Source: Manduca sexta
Taxonomy: Eukaryota > Arthropoda > Insecta > Lepidoptera > Sphingidae
Assembly (NCBI RefSeq): GCF_014839805.1
Contig: NC_051138.1
Coordinates: 9,732,983-9,796,982, forward strand
Direction: 5' to 3'
DNA: 64,000 bases
This document shows positions 49,835 to 63,200 of this stretch, in pieces. Position 1 is the stretch's first letter. Each line of letters begins with the position of its first letter. Made by a program: the position numbers and the translations under genes. The notes beneath the pieces were generated by a model. It was given only the letters and a program-made list of their open reading frames with translations, had not been told where the DNA came from and searched no databases.

Positions 49835-51139
49835 CTTAGTCTGGCCATAAATACTGTTACACTTAATTATAAAAAAATATTACATTTGAATTTCGAATCT
49901 GTCATTTTTATACGATTGTTCATTGTGTTTTCTCATTTTGGCGCCAATACATTGTAAAATATTTTGCGATATTAAAATGGTGTGGGGTGATAAAGAGAAC
50001 CGAATCGCTGTGATAGCATTACACAAAGTAGGTATGGAGCCAAATGCAATTTTTAAAACTCTCCATACACTTGGTATTAGTAAAATGTTTGTGTACCGGG
50101 CTATTAATAGGTACAATGAGACCTCCTCTGTTTGTGACAGAAAAGATCTGGCCGTCCACGTAGTGTTCGTACGAAAAAGGTGGTCAAAGCAGTAAGGGAA
50201 AGAATTCGAAGAAATCCTGTCCGAAAGCAAAAGATTTTATCTCGGGAAATGAAGATAGCACCTAGAACCATGTCGCGTATTTTAAAAGATGACTTAGGAC
50301 TTGCAGCCTATAAGAGACGCACTGGCCATTTCTTAACTGATAATTTAAAGAAGAATAGGGTGGTAAAATCGAAACAACTACTGAAGCGGTACGCAAAGGG
50401 AGGTCACAGAAAAATTTTGTTTACGGATGAGAAAATTTTTACAATTGAGCAACATTTTAACAAACAAAATGACCGTATTTATGCTCAAAGCTCTAAGGAA
50501 GCTTCCCAATTAGTCGACAGAGTGCAACGTGGACATTATCCGACTTCAGTGATGGTTTGGTGGGGTGTTAGCTATGAAGGAGTGACTGAGCCATATTTTT
50601 GTGAAAAAGGTATCAAAACATCGGCACAAGTGTATCAAGATACCATTCTTGAGAAGGTAGTTAAGCCCCTTAACATCACCATGTTCAATAACCAAGTATG
50701 GGCCTTCCAGCAAGACTCGGCGCCGGGTCATAAAGCTCGGTCCACGCAGTCTTGGTTGGAATCGAACGTTTCGGACTTCATCAGAGCTGAAGACTGGCCG
50801 TCGTCTAGTCCCGATCTTAATCCGCTGGATTATGATTTGTGGTCAGTTTTAGAGAGTACAGCTTGCTCTAAACGCCATGATAATTTGAGTCCCTAAAACA
50901 ATCTATACGATTGGCAGTGAAGAATTTTCCCATGGAAAGAGTGCGTGCTTCTATTGATAACTGGCCTCATCGTTTAAAGGACTGTATTGCAGCCAATGGA
51001 GACCACTTCGAATAAGCTTTTTATATTTTTAATTGTTTTATATTTATGTATTAAACTGACACACTGTAAAAGTAATAAATGTTATTTGCAGTTAACAATT
51101 TTCTTTTTTCTTTATTACAATATTTATGGCAAGACTAGG
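49835..51139 (+). mobile_element. mariner element of the maT (DD37D-like) group, 1.3 kb
   Basis: Terminal inverted repeats CTTAGTCTGGCCATAAATA (left) and, reversed, CCTAGTCTTGCCATAAATA (right) are flanked by TA on both sides (49,833-49,834 and 51,140-51,141), the Tc1/mariner target duplication. The 1,305-bp length is usual for the superfamily. A transposase reading frame fills most of it. Confidence 0.9.
49977..51015 (+). pseudogene. maT-type mariner transposase, two frameshifts
   Basis: The reading frame starts MVWGDKENRI, with an N-terminal helix-turn-helix DNA-binding region. It shifts near 50,145, continues from about 50,150 to 50,887, shifts again near 50,888 (stop TAA at 50,896 in the middle frame) and resumes to the end NGDHFE and stop at 51,013-51,015. 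The catalytic core is visible in the middle part: the first Asp in LFTDEKIF, the second in FQQDSAPGHK, and the third in SPDLNPLDYDLWS, whose spacing fits the DD37D of maT elements. Both breaks fit single-base losses, so the copy should not make active transposase. It still has its ends and could be mobilised in trans. Confidence 0.9.
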
Positions 51140-51141
51140 TA

Positions 51142-52489
51142 TTTCTTAGACAAGCTATCCAGTTTGTAAGTTATGTAGATTATTTTTAACCTACCCACAA
51201 TGTGGGAAAAATCTTGCAAAAACTAAAGAAAACAGTTTAACAATAATAATAATCTGAACATGTTTACTCAACTTCTACATTATATTTTAGGTTTCAAGGC
51301 TTGAATGAATTTGTGCTGCCTGCTGGAGATCAGTTAATAGAGAGGTTCACAGACAACAGCAACATGACATGATCCGACCAGCACTGCAAGAAGTCATTCA
51401 CTCACTTCAGCACTATTATAGCGTGTTGCGGCCACATCAAGTTCTTGTTTGTTTTCTGGGAAGCCATATCTATCAAAAATACACATCTATATAAAAATAT
51501 ACATCGGATTTCGTATTACTTCTTTTATTTTTCTTTTCCTATGATAAGTAACTATTAGCCTAATCAGGCTGTGAAGTTAGTTCCTGGGTTTCTGTTCGAT
51601 TTCCAGGCCAAGCAAGATTTTATCTCAGTGTTTCTAACATGACTTGCCTGGGATCGGAATCCTCCAAAGAGAGTTGGCGTCTGACATAAGCCCGATCATA
51701 AAAACTAAGCTGAATCTATTCTGCAATATGTGTTGACGCCATATTGAAATGAGATAATGGTAGGTGAAAATAAAGATTAAGTTAATCCACGTAATAGAAT
51801 AAGTCATAAGTCAGAAAAATATGTACTTACACAAATGCTCAGTGGAAAAACTAATATTCCGCCATACTATTTTAGAAGTTTTATTGGAGCTTCGTCTCAT
51901 CAAATATGTTAATACCTATCAGTTTCTTATAAGGGCGATTAAAGCTAAGTGAAAAGAATGTCCAAAAATTGTTTACTTATAGCAATATCAAGTAGCTACT
52001 GCAATATTGAACTTAACTAGGCACGTAGGTACTTTCTACCGTACATTATTGCAGTCCATACTTAACCTCAAAATAACCGAGTTATTAAAATTCTGATTAC
52101 TCCGAACTCCCATCGAATATCCAATTGTTTTCAATTTGTATAAGATTTAGGATATATTCCCTATAGTTTAGTGAAGGTTTTGTACAGACGCAAGCGTAGC
52201 CCAACTTTCATACAAAAATGGGCATTCTCCTTTATACTGTTTAAAAATGTCTTTAAATGCGTACAAATCGCAAATAGTGTGATCTAAAACAAATATTAAT
52301 AGTGTCACCTATCACCGGTATTTTACATTATTTATAGTTACTTCCTGCAATATAAGCCCGTTAACATATTTCTTTAAATATATTAATCTGAGTTCGCCAT
52401 TTCTTTTGGGTCGCCAGTTTATGAAATCAGCATTTCTTAAAAAAAAAAGAAATGGGAAAAAATTATTAGCAATATTTTTTACTATACGG
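51142..52489. other. AT-rich intergenic DNA
   Basis: No supported gene. A short exon-like segment at about 51,292-51,371 is discussed in findings. Confidence 0.45.
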
Positions 52490-52493
52490 TAAA

Positions 52494-52529
<36 letters not shown>

Positions 52530-52540
52530 TTTACATACAC

Positions 52541-52605
<65 letters not shown>
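52490..52605. repeat. (TA)n runs with a palindromic boundary
   Basis: Two TA-dinucleotide runs (about 52,496-52,527 and 52,542-52,605) are separated by CTTTTACATACACAT. The first run is bounded by GTAAAAG on the left and CTTTTAC on the right, making one perfect palindrome at about 52,490-52,534. Confidence 0.93.
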
Positions 52606-52607
<2 letters not shown>

Positions 52608-52639
52608 GGATATCTAGGAAATAAAAATTTATTTTACGA

Positions 52640-53192
52640 ACTTAACTTCTCATGTCTCAGGATGGCGAGCGCAGTGGAGTACCAAACAATATTTTATAAT
52701 AGGGTACCGGACTCATTTTTGTTCTTTACTATTATCAAATATTTACATAATATAAATTATAACACAGAAAGAATTATTAAAATCCGGTAAAAAATCAACA
52801 AGTTATAAGTCTTTGAATTTCGGTGGAAGGGGTAATTAACAAGAAACAGAAAAGAGACGAAATATCCGCATGTGACGTCATCGGGAATTACGACGCGTGC
52901 GAAAAAAAGAGAAGAGCGATATCCCCACATCGCGCCCACTTCTGCACGTTACAATATTTTAAATATGAATTACTCGCTCATTTTGTAACCAAATGTGATG
53001 CAGTTTTCGCAGGAGTGCTTCTTTTTCGTATTATTAACCATTACATATAGAATAATGTACAAAATCAAGCATAGGCCGGTCCCCTATTCAAGGTGTTGGA
53101 TGATGTTTCTACTGTTTATGGGCAGTCGTATCGCTTACCATTAGGCGAACAGCAAGCTCGTCTCGTCATTTAAATGAATAAAAATAAAAAAT
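52640..53192 (+). mobile_element. second copy of the 45.9-kb retroposon tail, split by an insertion
   Basis: 'cttctcatgtctcaggatggcgagcgcagtggagta' at 52,647-52,700 and 'ttcaaggtgttggatgatg' to 'caagctcgtctcgtcattt' at 53,087-53,192 align with consecutive parts of 46,075-46,225. The inserted DNA at 52,701-53,085 separates them, and the two halves join without loss. Confidence 0.8.
52701..53085. mobile_element. 385-bp MITE nested in the retroposon copy
   Basis: The left end AGGGTACCGGACTC is mirrored by the right end, whose reverse complement reads AGGGGACCGGCCTAT. Flanks are AAT on the left and ATT on the right. Against the uninterrupted copy at 46.1 kb this implies a 2-bp duplication (AT, or TA if the ends are shifted by one). 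The interior holds a 75-codon ORF with no known similarity and several CG-containing blocks. The family is unknown. Confidence 0.75.
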
Positions 53193-53232
53193 AAACTACT
53201 TTTCAGACGCAGGCGAGAACTAAAAAGTGGCA

Positions 53233-53430
53233 TTTCATATATACTAATATATAACGCTGAATAGTTCGTTTTTTGGTTAGAATACACTAATCTCAGGAAC
53301 TTATGAATCAACTTTGATTTTTAACTCACAGGAAGCTACATTACGAGTGCTATAGGCTACATTTATCCCGGGAAAATATTCATCTTGGAAATCTTTTTCA
53401 TGCGGGCGGAGCCGCAGGCAAGAGTTACCG
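53233..53430 (-). repeat. retroposon fragment ('cgggcggagccgcaggcaagag' type)
   Basis: Contains 'aatacactaatctcaggaactta', 'gctataggctacatttatcccgggaaaat' and 'catgcgggcggagccgcaggcaagag'. This is the inverted form of the same abundant retroposon class as 34,021. It is decayed and non-coding. Confidence 0.65.
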
Positions 53431-56400
53431 TCATATAAGAATTGTATCGGAAAAGAAACTCTTTCGCCCACCGCGACTATTAACAGGTGATTTTTGTCTC
53501 GAACGTGCGAGTATCGTAAAATATGTTGCGAATATCGGTATGAAATGACTCTTATAATATTGTTTAGGTCAGGGTGAGTCAAGGGGCAACTTTTTATGCT
53601 ATATAGCTCCATCTAAATGAGGCCCAATAATTGAAAATAAAACTTAATAATAATAACTGAGAAACACCCTTTAATTACAACATATATTTTTGTGATTATA
53701 TCGTTAAATCGTTAAGATACAAATTTTAAGTTTATTATGTTATTTTACGTGGCCCCCTTGTGGCAGGGGTGACAGTTATGTGCTATGGAGATGTCGGATT
53801 ACACTTTTTGTGAGACTTTTCAATTAATTTTATCCTGGTCAAGAAAAAGTGTTTATGTTACGTTACGTCAGGCAGGCGAGCAATTCTGCAAAATACTTAA
53901 AAATATTTCCGCAGACCTTATAAAGGACTGAGATATGAAAAGGTTGGAATAAGGTTCTTATATCTTATATCAATTCGTTTATAATAAATGTCTTATTCTC
54001 GCTTATGACACATAAAACATTTTCTTTCTTGACATATCTATATTTACTTTGTTGACATTTTTATTCGCTGTGAGAAATATCACAAGATCTCTCATAACAT
54101 TCCCTTCTAACGAAAATGTTTTGAGAATGTAAAAATAAATTAAAAAATGCATTTTCTTTATGTACTAGTATATTCATTTAATATTATAATTTTAAAGTTA
54201 AAATTTGCACTCAATTAGAAACTACACAGGCATCGTATTCACTAGACAACATGTGACGGAACCATGTATAACAGACGCGGCAATGCATGACATAAATATG
54301 CTTCACGTACACATTATATAATAGATTATTTAATTTAAACCAAATTACAAATTAAGACAGTAATTTCAATATAAAAAACATGCTATACATCAATAGTTTC
54401 CTAATGAATAAGACGGGGCTTTACCCTCTACATAATCTCCAAGCACAAGTAGACGTCAAAACGAACATTCCAATCTCCTTTCAAGCAGATTTTTTTTTAT
54501 CTTATTCAATACGTACCATAACGAAAAGCAAACATTTATAAAGCAACTCATTAGTTCTTAAGTAGGGTAAAAGCTCCAAGAATGTACAAGTAAAAATAAT
54601 AAAATTCCCGGAACATAACAAAGGGTAAAAACGTAGTAAATTTTGTTTTCTAACTATCTGATATTATTAAAACAAAGGTTAAGTTTTCAGTTCATTCCAT
54701 ACACGAATCAAAAATCTTGAATGTCATGAATCCAGATTTGGGGCCTATAATAGCTACACAGTTGTATAATGCTTAATGAAGATACAGATAGTTTAAACCT
54801 GGGAGCATAAACCAAGCATCATTTAATACTGACCCGGTAATGGTAGAGGAGTTAATTAAGCTTACATCCTGTTCCGATTCAAACGTGTTACAAAACAGGA
54901 AGAATGGAACCTCTCAGGGTTAACGAAGCGTTAGATTGACAAGTGCGTTATACATATTTTGATAAAAGCGTGTTATATTGATATTTTATACGTAAATGAT
55001 AATACTAGGTATGTATAACTTAGGTTAAAATGTGGCGTATCAATCTATATAAACTATCTCAATTATTTAATTACAGTTATATTTAGTAAAGAAATCGACA
55101 ACCGCTTCTCAAAATTTAAAATGAATCGTGGAAATAATTTACACATTGTTGATTTTAGACGTAATAAATATTATAATTTCTTAATGAGTTATTTAATACA
55201 ATTCGTTTTTTTTACTATCGAACTTATAAGCTTTAGTTATTAAGTAATAATAGGCAAATAATCAGTTCATTTTATTTTGCAATTAACATTTCTTAAAAGT
55301 CTGCCTATACAATAATTATCTGTAAGACAGTTAATAAAACGAATTGTATGAATAGGTTAGATTGATTTCAAAGTTAAGTGCCGTCACTACCGCGTTTGTT
55401 CCAACTTCTAAATACGATAGTTATTTAGTATCATTTTTACACTTAAAAAGTATTAATTATTTAAGTATAAGGTTATATACAACATACGTTGACAGGCATG
55501 GATATTAGGAAAGTAAGAAAAAATTAGATCGTATTAAACGTATATAAACATACCATAAGAGTTTCGAGATCCTTTCGTTATGTTACATACTGATGCAAAC
55601 CGACTGACTAATGCAAACGAACGGCGCCTGTAAAAGGCTCTAGTTAGCTTGAGCCTCGGGGTCAGTAACTAGGTGTATTCATGTTAAACCACAATATGAA
55701 ATGAAACGTGGCACAAAATTTAAACGCACGTTTGTAAACGATATCACATAGTGCATGTTTTGTAAGTTATAAATATTCTTTAAAACTAAAATTGATCATT
55801 ATCCCAACTTAAACAAATACTTATGAATGAGATAAGCACACATTCAGATTTATTAAAAACTGCAAGTACATAACTCATTATCATTACAGATGGCTAAGTT
55901 GAGACCACCAACAAATATATAAGTGCAAATAAATAAAATGCAATGACGCTTGTGATCTCACATACAAATTATGGTGGTTTCGGAAACATGTAACTAAGTT
56001 ATTTGTGTAAATAATTACTTTACTTTAAATTGTAATTCTGTAATATTATCAAGTGTCAGAATGTTAAGAATAAAACTAAATTTACCTAAATACTTATATT
56101 ACAGAGAATTCTCTACATGTGTGTGTCAATTTACTTACAGACGTATAATTTTAGTAATACATAATTTTATTGCAAGAAATAGTCTTCAGTTAGCCCAAAT
56201 AAGAGACATCATAATATAAGCGAATACTTTTTATCCTTGTCGCCAAATAGAATCATAAAAACTTTTATGATTTTTAATAATATAAGAATTTCGTACATTA
56301 CACCTGATTTCAGCATTTTCTCTTTTATCCATAAAAAATATTAATCCTAGGGTTATCTTCACTCAGCACTCAGGAGAAAACCGAGTTATACGGGGATGTT

Positions 56401-57248
56401 TTTTTTTCCGAGCACATTTAGATGTTCAGGACCAAAATCTAAAGTATTACAGACATGAAAACAACTCCCCAGAAACTTATCAATATTTCACCGTGTGTTA
56501 TGTGTAATTTGAAATTTTCAAAGTTTTTCACCACATAGCTATAAGAGTCAAACCTTGTTGAAAACCTATGAAAAAGTAATTAAATTATCTGTGGAGTAAT
56601 AAGGCTTTATGAAATATAATGTCTACTACCACACGCAAGCAGTTGCTGTATGTAGTAATGAATTGTTTAAATCAATATGCGAAATTTTATTATATTCGTT
56701 GTTTCTGTTTTGTAAAGCGCAGTGCAAACAGACTCTTTTTGACGTTTGAGACAAAATGCTGAATTCTACGGTAGAGCGGTCTCATGTCGATCCTCCACTC
56801 GTTCTTTCGGACAAACTCACCAACCAAAAGGGTCGGGGTTTTATGATTGGTAAATTAATATGTTTTTCTTTTATTAATTTATTCTGAGACCGATTCAAGT
56901 TTCAAAACAATACAGATTTTATTATTTATTAAATCATGCACGAAATCTGAAAAAACATACTCATAGATATTTAGATTTTAGCCTCATATGCCCTCGAAAA
57001 AAAGTCACCCGAATATAAATTAATTACTGATAGGACCCACCCCTTTGCTTTTGTACCGCCAACACGATAAAAATTGGCGCATCAATGAATTTATAACCTC
57101 GGAATCTATTTTGAATAATATGTTCCTTGGACAAACAGTTTTCATATAAATCCCTTATTTGTAACTAACCAACGACCGAAACAATATATTTCGCAGTCAT
57201 CCGCCGACGTAAATACGAATGCAACTCTCGCACAGTATTCCGAGCAAG
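53431..57248. other. AT-rich intergenic DNA downstream of nonA
   Basis: No supported gene. It includes the second member of the dispersed repeat pair (54,234-54,310). The last few hundred bases are probably nonA 3' UTR; on the minus strand an AATAAA lies at 56,925-56,930, about 320 bases after the stop. Confidence 0.5.
54234..54310. repeat. member of a dispersed repeat pair (partner at 47,319)
   Basis: See the partner: the shared block begins CGTATTCACTA and ends in the 'aaatatgcttcac' region. Confidence 0.6.
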
Positions 57249-60200
57249 TTAGAACCGACGACGTTTATTCGGGTAATCGTCCATTTGGCGCGGTCCCTCC
57301 CAACCGCGGCTTGGCGGCATGTCCTCATAACTTCCGCGGGCCATGTCGTACTGGTCTCTGAAGCCTCCATCCTAAGTAAGCAACCACAACACTTTCCAAT
57401 AGTATCCACTTCCATTTGTAAACAACAAAAAGATTATAGAAATATCATTACCCCTTCACATTGTGTAAGTACCACCTGGAAAATTTTACCCAATTACATT
57501 ATAAAACTTTTGTTTTATAATACACAATGTTATACGTCTTCGTTGGATCTTGTTAATATCCCGAATAAAGCTATACAACTACGTAAATCAACTTCAATAT
57601 TATTTATCAAATATTATATTGCCTCATTTTATATTAGTTATAGGTCATGAACAATTATTTTTACGAATAAAATTGCGGACATAGAAATAGTACACCGATC
57701 GATGTCTGTACAATTTTCTTTTAGATATGAGGTGTATGATGTTTTTCTACGAATATTTTTAATACTGTTATATTGATATAATAAAGATATATTTATGATT
57801 GAACACATAAAACTTATTAACTTGACTAATATTATTAACTTTTATCGAATACATTGTCCTGTATTCGAATAATTCTTTAAGATTAATGCTTAACCGTTAT
57901 AATAATTATAATACGTGTAATAATAATTAGCAATCCGATGCATTTATATAATATGTCTATGTGACCAATATCGTTTGATTTGTATCAATAACCCTGGAAG
58001 GAAAACAATAATATGTACTTAAATGCAATTCTAGCTTACAAGAAAATTCAAAAACTAATAGCAATATTTTTTTTTGTCACATGTTTCTGCCGTAAGTAAA
58101 TAAAAAGACGGTCAAGAGCATGTTAGGTCAAGCATAGTGTAGGGTTCCGTAGCTGTTACGACAGTGCCAAAAAATGTATAAATAATTATATGCCGAATTC
58201 TTCACCTGCAAGTTAATTTCACGTTTTGCGGTATTTCAGTGGCTAAAATGAGCTATTAAGCAGTTGAGCGTTGTAATTTGTCAAAATTTTTAAAATTGTA
58301 TTTTTATATATTTTTTTTGTTTATTTAACTTAACGTAATGATCACAACTAAATAGGTATACTTGTATTATTCAGTTTGAAAAATAAGCATTAGAGCGAAA
58401 CTCAGAAAAACCAATATCCTCTTAGTCATTTTAAAATAATATATTGGTACTGAAAGAGTGAGTAAATATCTTATTATTAAAAGACTTATCTTTTAATCTT
58501 TGGTGATAGACCTAGCACGGATTTTATTTGGTTATAAAATATCTCAACATATTTTAATAACCTGCCCATAATTATCTAGACTTAACATTTCTGGTATACG
58601 GATATATCAATTTGCGATTCAAATGACAAGAAGAACAGACATGACGAAACTATAAGATTCTCGTTTTCTACGGAACCCCGAAAATGCATTTTTTTGTCAA
58701 CACATTACGGTAATAATGAGACTCAGTTATAATATTAAGTACTTATTGTAAATCGGTTAATATTGTGCAGAATTTGCATAATTCAAGTTGAAAATGTTTT
58801 TCCGTCAAATATAATGATAATATATGGTCTTGGCGTAGCAAATAGAATCATTGTTTTAGAATGAAAGCACATTTGCATTCTCCATTAGATTCAAATAAAA
58901 TAATTTAACATAATTTCATTTGTTGATAAATGGGAAATCAAAATTAGACAAACTACGTGCAATATGAAATAGTAACAATATACATTTTACTTAATTAGAG
59001 TCTGAAGGATACTGAAGGACACCTTTTTAAATTATTATAAAGAATATGCTGTTTTCTATCAATGCGTATTAAAATAGTTTAAAGATTTTTTTTGCCCACG
59101 TTTAAAATCTATTTGTAACCTGTAATGGATCATATTTTCTCTCACCAATTCTCCACGAATTCGCATAGTAAGCTTTCGTCACATTATTTAAAAAAAAATG
59201 GCAAATATGTTCTAAAATCAATGTCATAAGTATTTGCATATGAAATAATTCCTGTGTAACTAGTGTTTAATGATATATAAATTATTTTCCTAGATTTTAT
59301 AACATTGTTCTGGAGAGTAAGGATAAAGTAGCTTAGGAATCACGTTAAGTATAAAGATTAATACTTTATTTTTATAAAATAATCGTGTGTAAGAATCTGT
59401 TTAAGATAGGATGTATAGAACAAGCAGAAAAACTTACCATAGGTTGTTGTTGGTCAAACATGCCCTGTTCTTGACGGTCCAACATTGAATTTAACCGTTG
59501 TGCCTATAAAGAAAAGTAAATATTAGAAAACGTCTAAATCAGCATTAACGGAGTTTTGGATGTTTATTTGAGTGACCTATAACGGTTAAAGAGTTTTAAA
59601 TTTTACAGGTGCCTATTTAAAAGCGACATCAAACGAAAGTGTTGATTCGATGAATTCGGTAGAGGCAAAGGCACATAAGTGTGGTACCTGCACGAAGAGC
59701 GTGTTCTCCTGCTGGCGGCGGCGCAGCTCGTCGTCCTGCAGGCGCATGCGCTGCGCCAGCTCGCTCTCGGAGCGCTGCAGCTGCGCGCGCTCGGCGTCGC
59801 GGCGCTCGTCGGCGGCGCGCTCGGCCAGCTCCCAGCTGCGCTTCTGGCGCTCGCGGTCCTGCTCGCGCTGGCGCAGCTGCTCGCGCAGCAGCTCCGTCTC
59901 GTGCTCGTACCTGAAACGACCCGCAGGTAGTGATTGCTCGCATCACTTCCCGAGCGCTCACTGTTCCAAATAATACTCACTTGGCATATTCCATCTGGGC
60001 CTCTAATTTCTCTTCTTCGGCGGCCAGTTCCTTTTTCAGAGCCTCTTCCTTTTGACGATGCAGTTCGTGTAACTGCTTCCATCTTGTACCATATTCATGT
60101 TCAAAACTACCGGACTCCGAAAATCTGGGTCCGAGCTGCGCAATGATTTATTTTTGTAATAAAATTAATCAAAACAATTTAAAAACTAATCATAATGTCA

Positions 60201-63200
60201 CAATGTGTACTTACCTCACGAGCTCTTAAAAATTCTGGGTGTTTCTTGGGCAAATTCTTCTCTGGGTAACCATCAAATTCATCTGGTTCCTCAAAGCTTT
60301 CCACAATCACTGGTCGGAGGGACCTTTAAAAAAAATATTTTCTTCATACACATGTTAAAGAAAAAAACCTAAAAAATAAGTTTGTATTTGGGTAATAATA
60401 TACTTACGACGTTAAAAAGAAGCATTTATCAGTACAGTTACGGATGGCAGCCAAAGCGCTAGGTTTGCGCGCAAATTCAACGACACCCTCGCCCAAGGTT
60501 TTTCCCCTTTCGTCTACTCGAACATATGCCCTTTCGATTTTTCCAAATATTTCAAAGGCTCGATAGAGGAGTTCATTGGACACGAAAGGCGGCAAATTCT
60601 TTACTCGCACGGCACTGTTGTGCGGCGCAAACCTAACCCTTAAAGTTCTATTTCCTCTCATTTTGCCATCCAACTCACGTTTTGCTCTTTCTGCATTTAC
60701 CCTATAATCCTGTAAAACAAAGAAATTGAATCTTTAGCAATTCACAAGTTGTAAAAAATAGGAATATGTAAAATATAGCATACCATCTTAATAAAACCAA
60801 AGTTTTTTTCTTTGTTCAAAAATAGTTCTGCTGATTCACCAAATGGAGCAAATAATGCTTGAATTTCTTCCTCTGTTACATCATTTGTGAGGTTTCCAAT
60901 GTACAAACGACTTCTTCCATTAAACTTTACTTCTGGCTGATCAATCTGTGGCAGGTCAATGAGTGGCCCAGCCAAGTCTTTTAACTTATTGGCCAAAATC
61001 ATTTCCTGCAAAAAAATAAGTTCACAATGTTAAAATGGCCACAACAATTATACAACATTAAACAACAATTTATATATTTATTTATTTAAACTCTTTATTT
61101 TACATCAAATCATATAAAAAAGTAAATATACAACAGAGATACTCAAATAACATTACATTCTTTAAAAAATACCTCTCTCATAGGTTGTTTGTCATGACCA
61201 GCTTGGCCTCTTACACTGTTGTTTCGTTGTTGATTACGTGCTGGTCCTGCACCACCGCCACCAGCTCTGGGTCCAAATGGCGTGTTCCCCTGCTTGTTTC
61301 CATAACCAGCTTGACCTTGGTTCCACTGCTTATTTCCCCAGAAATTACCATTTACATTCTGAAATTTTCGACATTATGAATATTTGCAATTATTTGTACA
61401 CAGAAATGCAATAGTATATTTATCCATACCTTTTTCTGTTGCTGAGGTTGATTATTTTGGTTGTTCTGATTCTTATGATCAACAGTCATATCTTTGTCAA
61501 CTTGGTCCTGAGATTCCACTTTGGTTGGAGTATTCTGTGGAGGCTTCTGTTGTTGCGTTTGTTGCTGTTGTGGCTGCTGCTGTTGAGGTTGTTGTTGCTG
61601 CTGAGGTTGCTTCTGTTGAGGTGTGGTTGGTTGCTTTTGTTGCTGGGGTTGTTGTTGATTTTGTGGTTGTTGTTGCTGTTGTTGTTGTGGTTTGGCCGGT
61701 GGCTGGTTAGCAGGCTCAGTTTTCTGCTGCATAAGTGGCTTAGGTTGTTGCATATTTTGCTGTTGTGTTTGATTTTGCTGTTGATGCTACAACAATAGTT
61801 CATGCTTTGAGATGCAGAAAATGTTGAATATGCATTGTTCTATTAGTTTCATCTCCCATTGGATAATTTTGACATTGAAAAGTAAAATTGGGATATTTGG
61901 TGAGAATAATCATTATTCATGGATGATTTTTGGCACAATCTTAAGAGAAGTAGAGATGATAGATAGAGATATAAATTACTAATATGTATACTAAATAGAA
62001 TTGAATTGAGTAAAAAATAAAACATTTTCACAATAGCCACTACTACTAGCATTTAGCTTCTTTGTTGTAGTACATCTAGGTATAGGCATTTAGTTCATAA
62101 GAGTGCTTGTTATCTTGTGTTTGTTACATATTTGTATTTTAATTTTACTATGTATTTATACTTTATTGACTATTTTGTTTGTGTGTTGTGTGGAATTAAA
62201 TGTTTATTATTATTAATAATGTCTATCACTGACAGACTCAAAAAACATACAGACAAAAGAAAAATCAACTTCAGAAACCACTACAGCCACTAAAAAATAA
62301 TTGAAGTATACATATTCATGCATTATACTTTTTACAATTTGTGTTTTATTTTTATATAAGTACTAAATATTAATTTGGAGTTGGTGCCTAATTACAATTG
62401 AACATTGTTTTGTTTATTTGTTTGTTGCTTAGTTTGGATGGCAACTACCACACACAAGGTGTTATAACCCACCATAGTGACCCACATAAGTGTGCTGATC
62501 TCGGAACGCGACACGTTCCGAGATTAGCCTGTGTATAATCGGTTCCAACAGGCTGGCATAATTGTGTCGACTGCCGAGGGGTAATTAATTATCTTTCGTC
62601 AATAGACATTCTATTGGAACCAACTCTACTTACTATCAGGTCCAGTGGGATCACTTTACCGAGCCCATAAAAAAAACGGATAGCTAGCAATAGACAAACA
62701 ATCTAACTCAAAAAGAATCATTTATATCAGGCCAGAATATTAACGCAGAACATAAAGAAAATACGAAGAATAGATAAACGTTCTTCTTTTAATCTATTTA
62801 AAAACTATCAAATTTATCTAGCGTCCTTAATTAGTTTAGTATTGGATGATAAAAGAATTGGTAGAAAATTATTGCTGGAAAACAAGCATTCATTAGTCAT
62901 ATTATACCGTAACCATAAAAAAACAAAATGGATTTGGATCGACTTTTATTGAAGCACATCTAATTCGCAAACATTTCTCCTCATATAAAACGTCCTAATT
63001 TTATGTCATAGATTATTTGTGGATATTACGAACATTATTTTGCCGCAAAATCACCCGCGTTCCGAAATAACCACGCGTACACAAGATGGCGGGTAACATT
63101 CATACGGCACAAGAATAAGTAAATGCATAAAAAAATCGATAAATTAGTTTTAAATGCCTTATTTTCAACAAGATGCCATTGAATCAAACTAAGATAACGT

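Noticed and set aside
59603..60146. ORFs of 83-159 codons over the NonA coiled-coil exons in other frames
   Set aside because: The NonA frame is continuous across splice sites and matches the family. These are shadows, and one runs through introns.
61384..61798. Plus-strand Leu/Val-rich ORFs that look like membrane proteins
   Set aside because: They are the antisense of the NonA Gln-rich exon (CAA/CAG read backwards gives Leu and Val codons).
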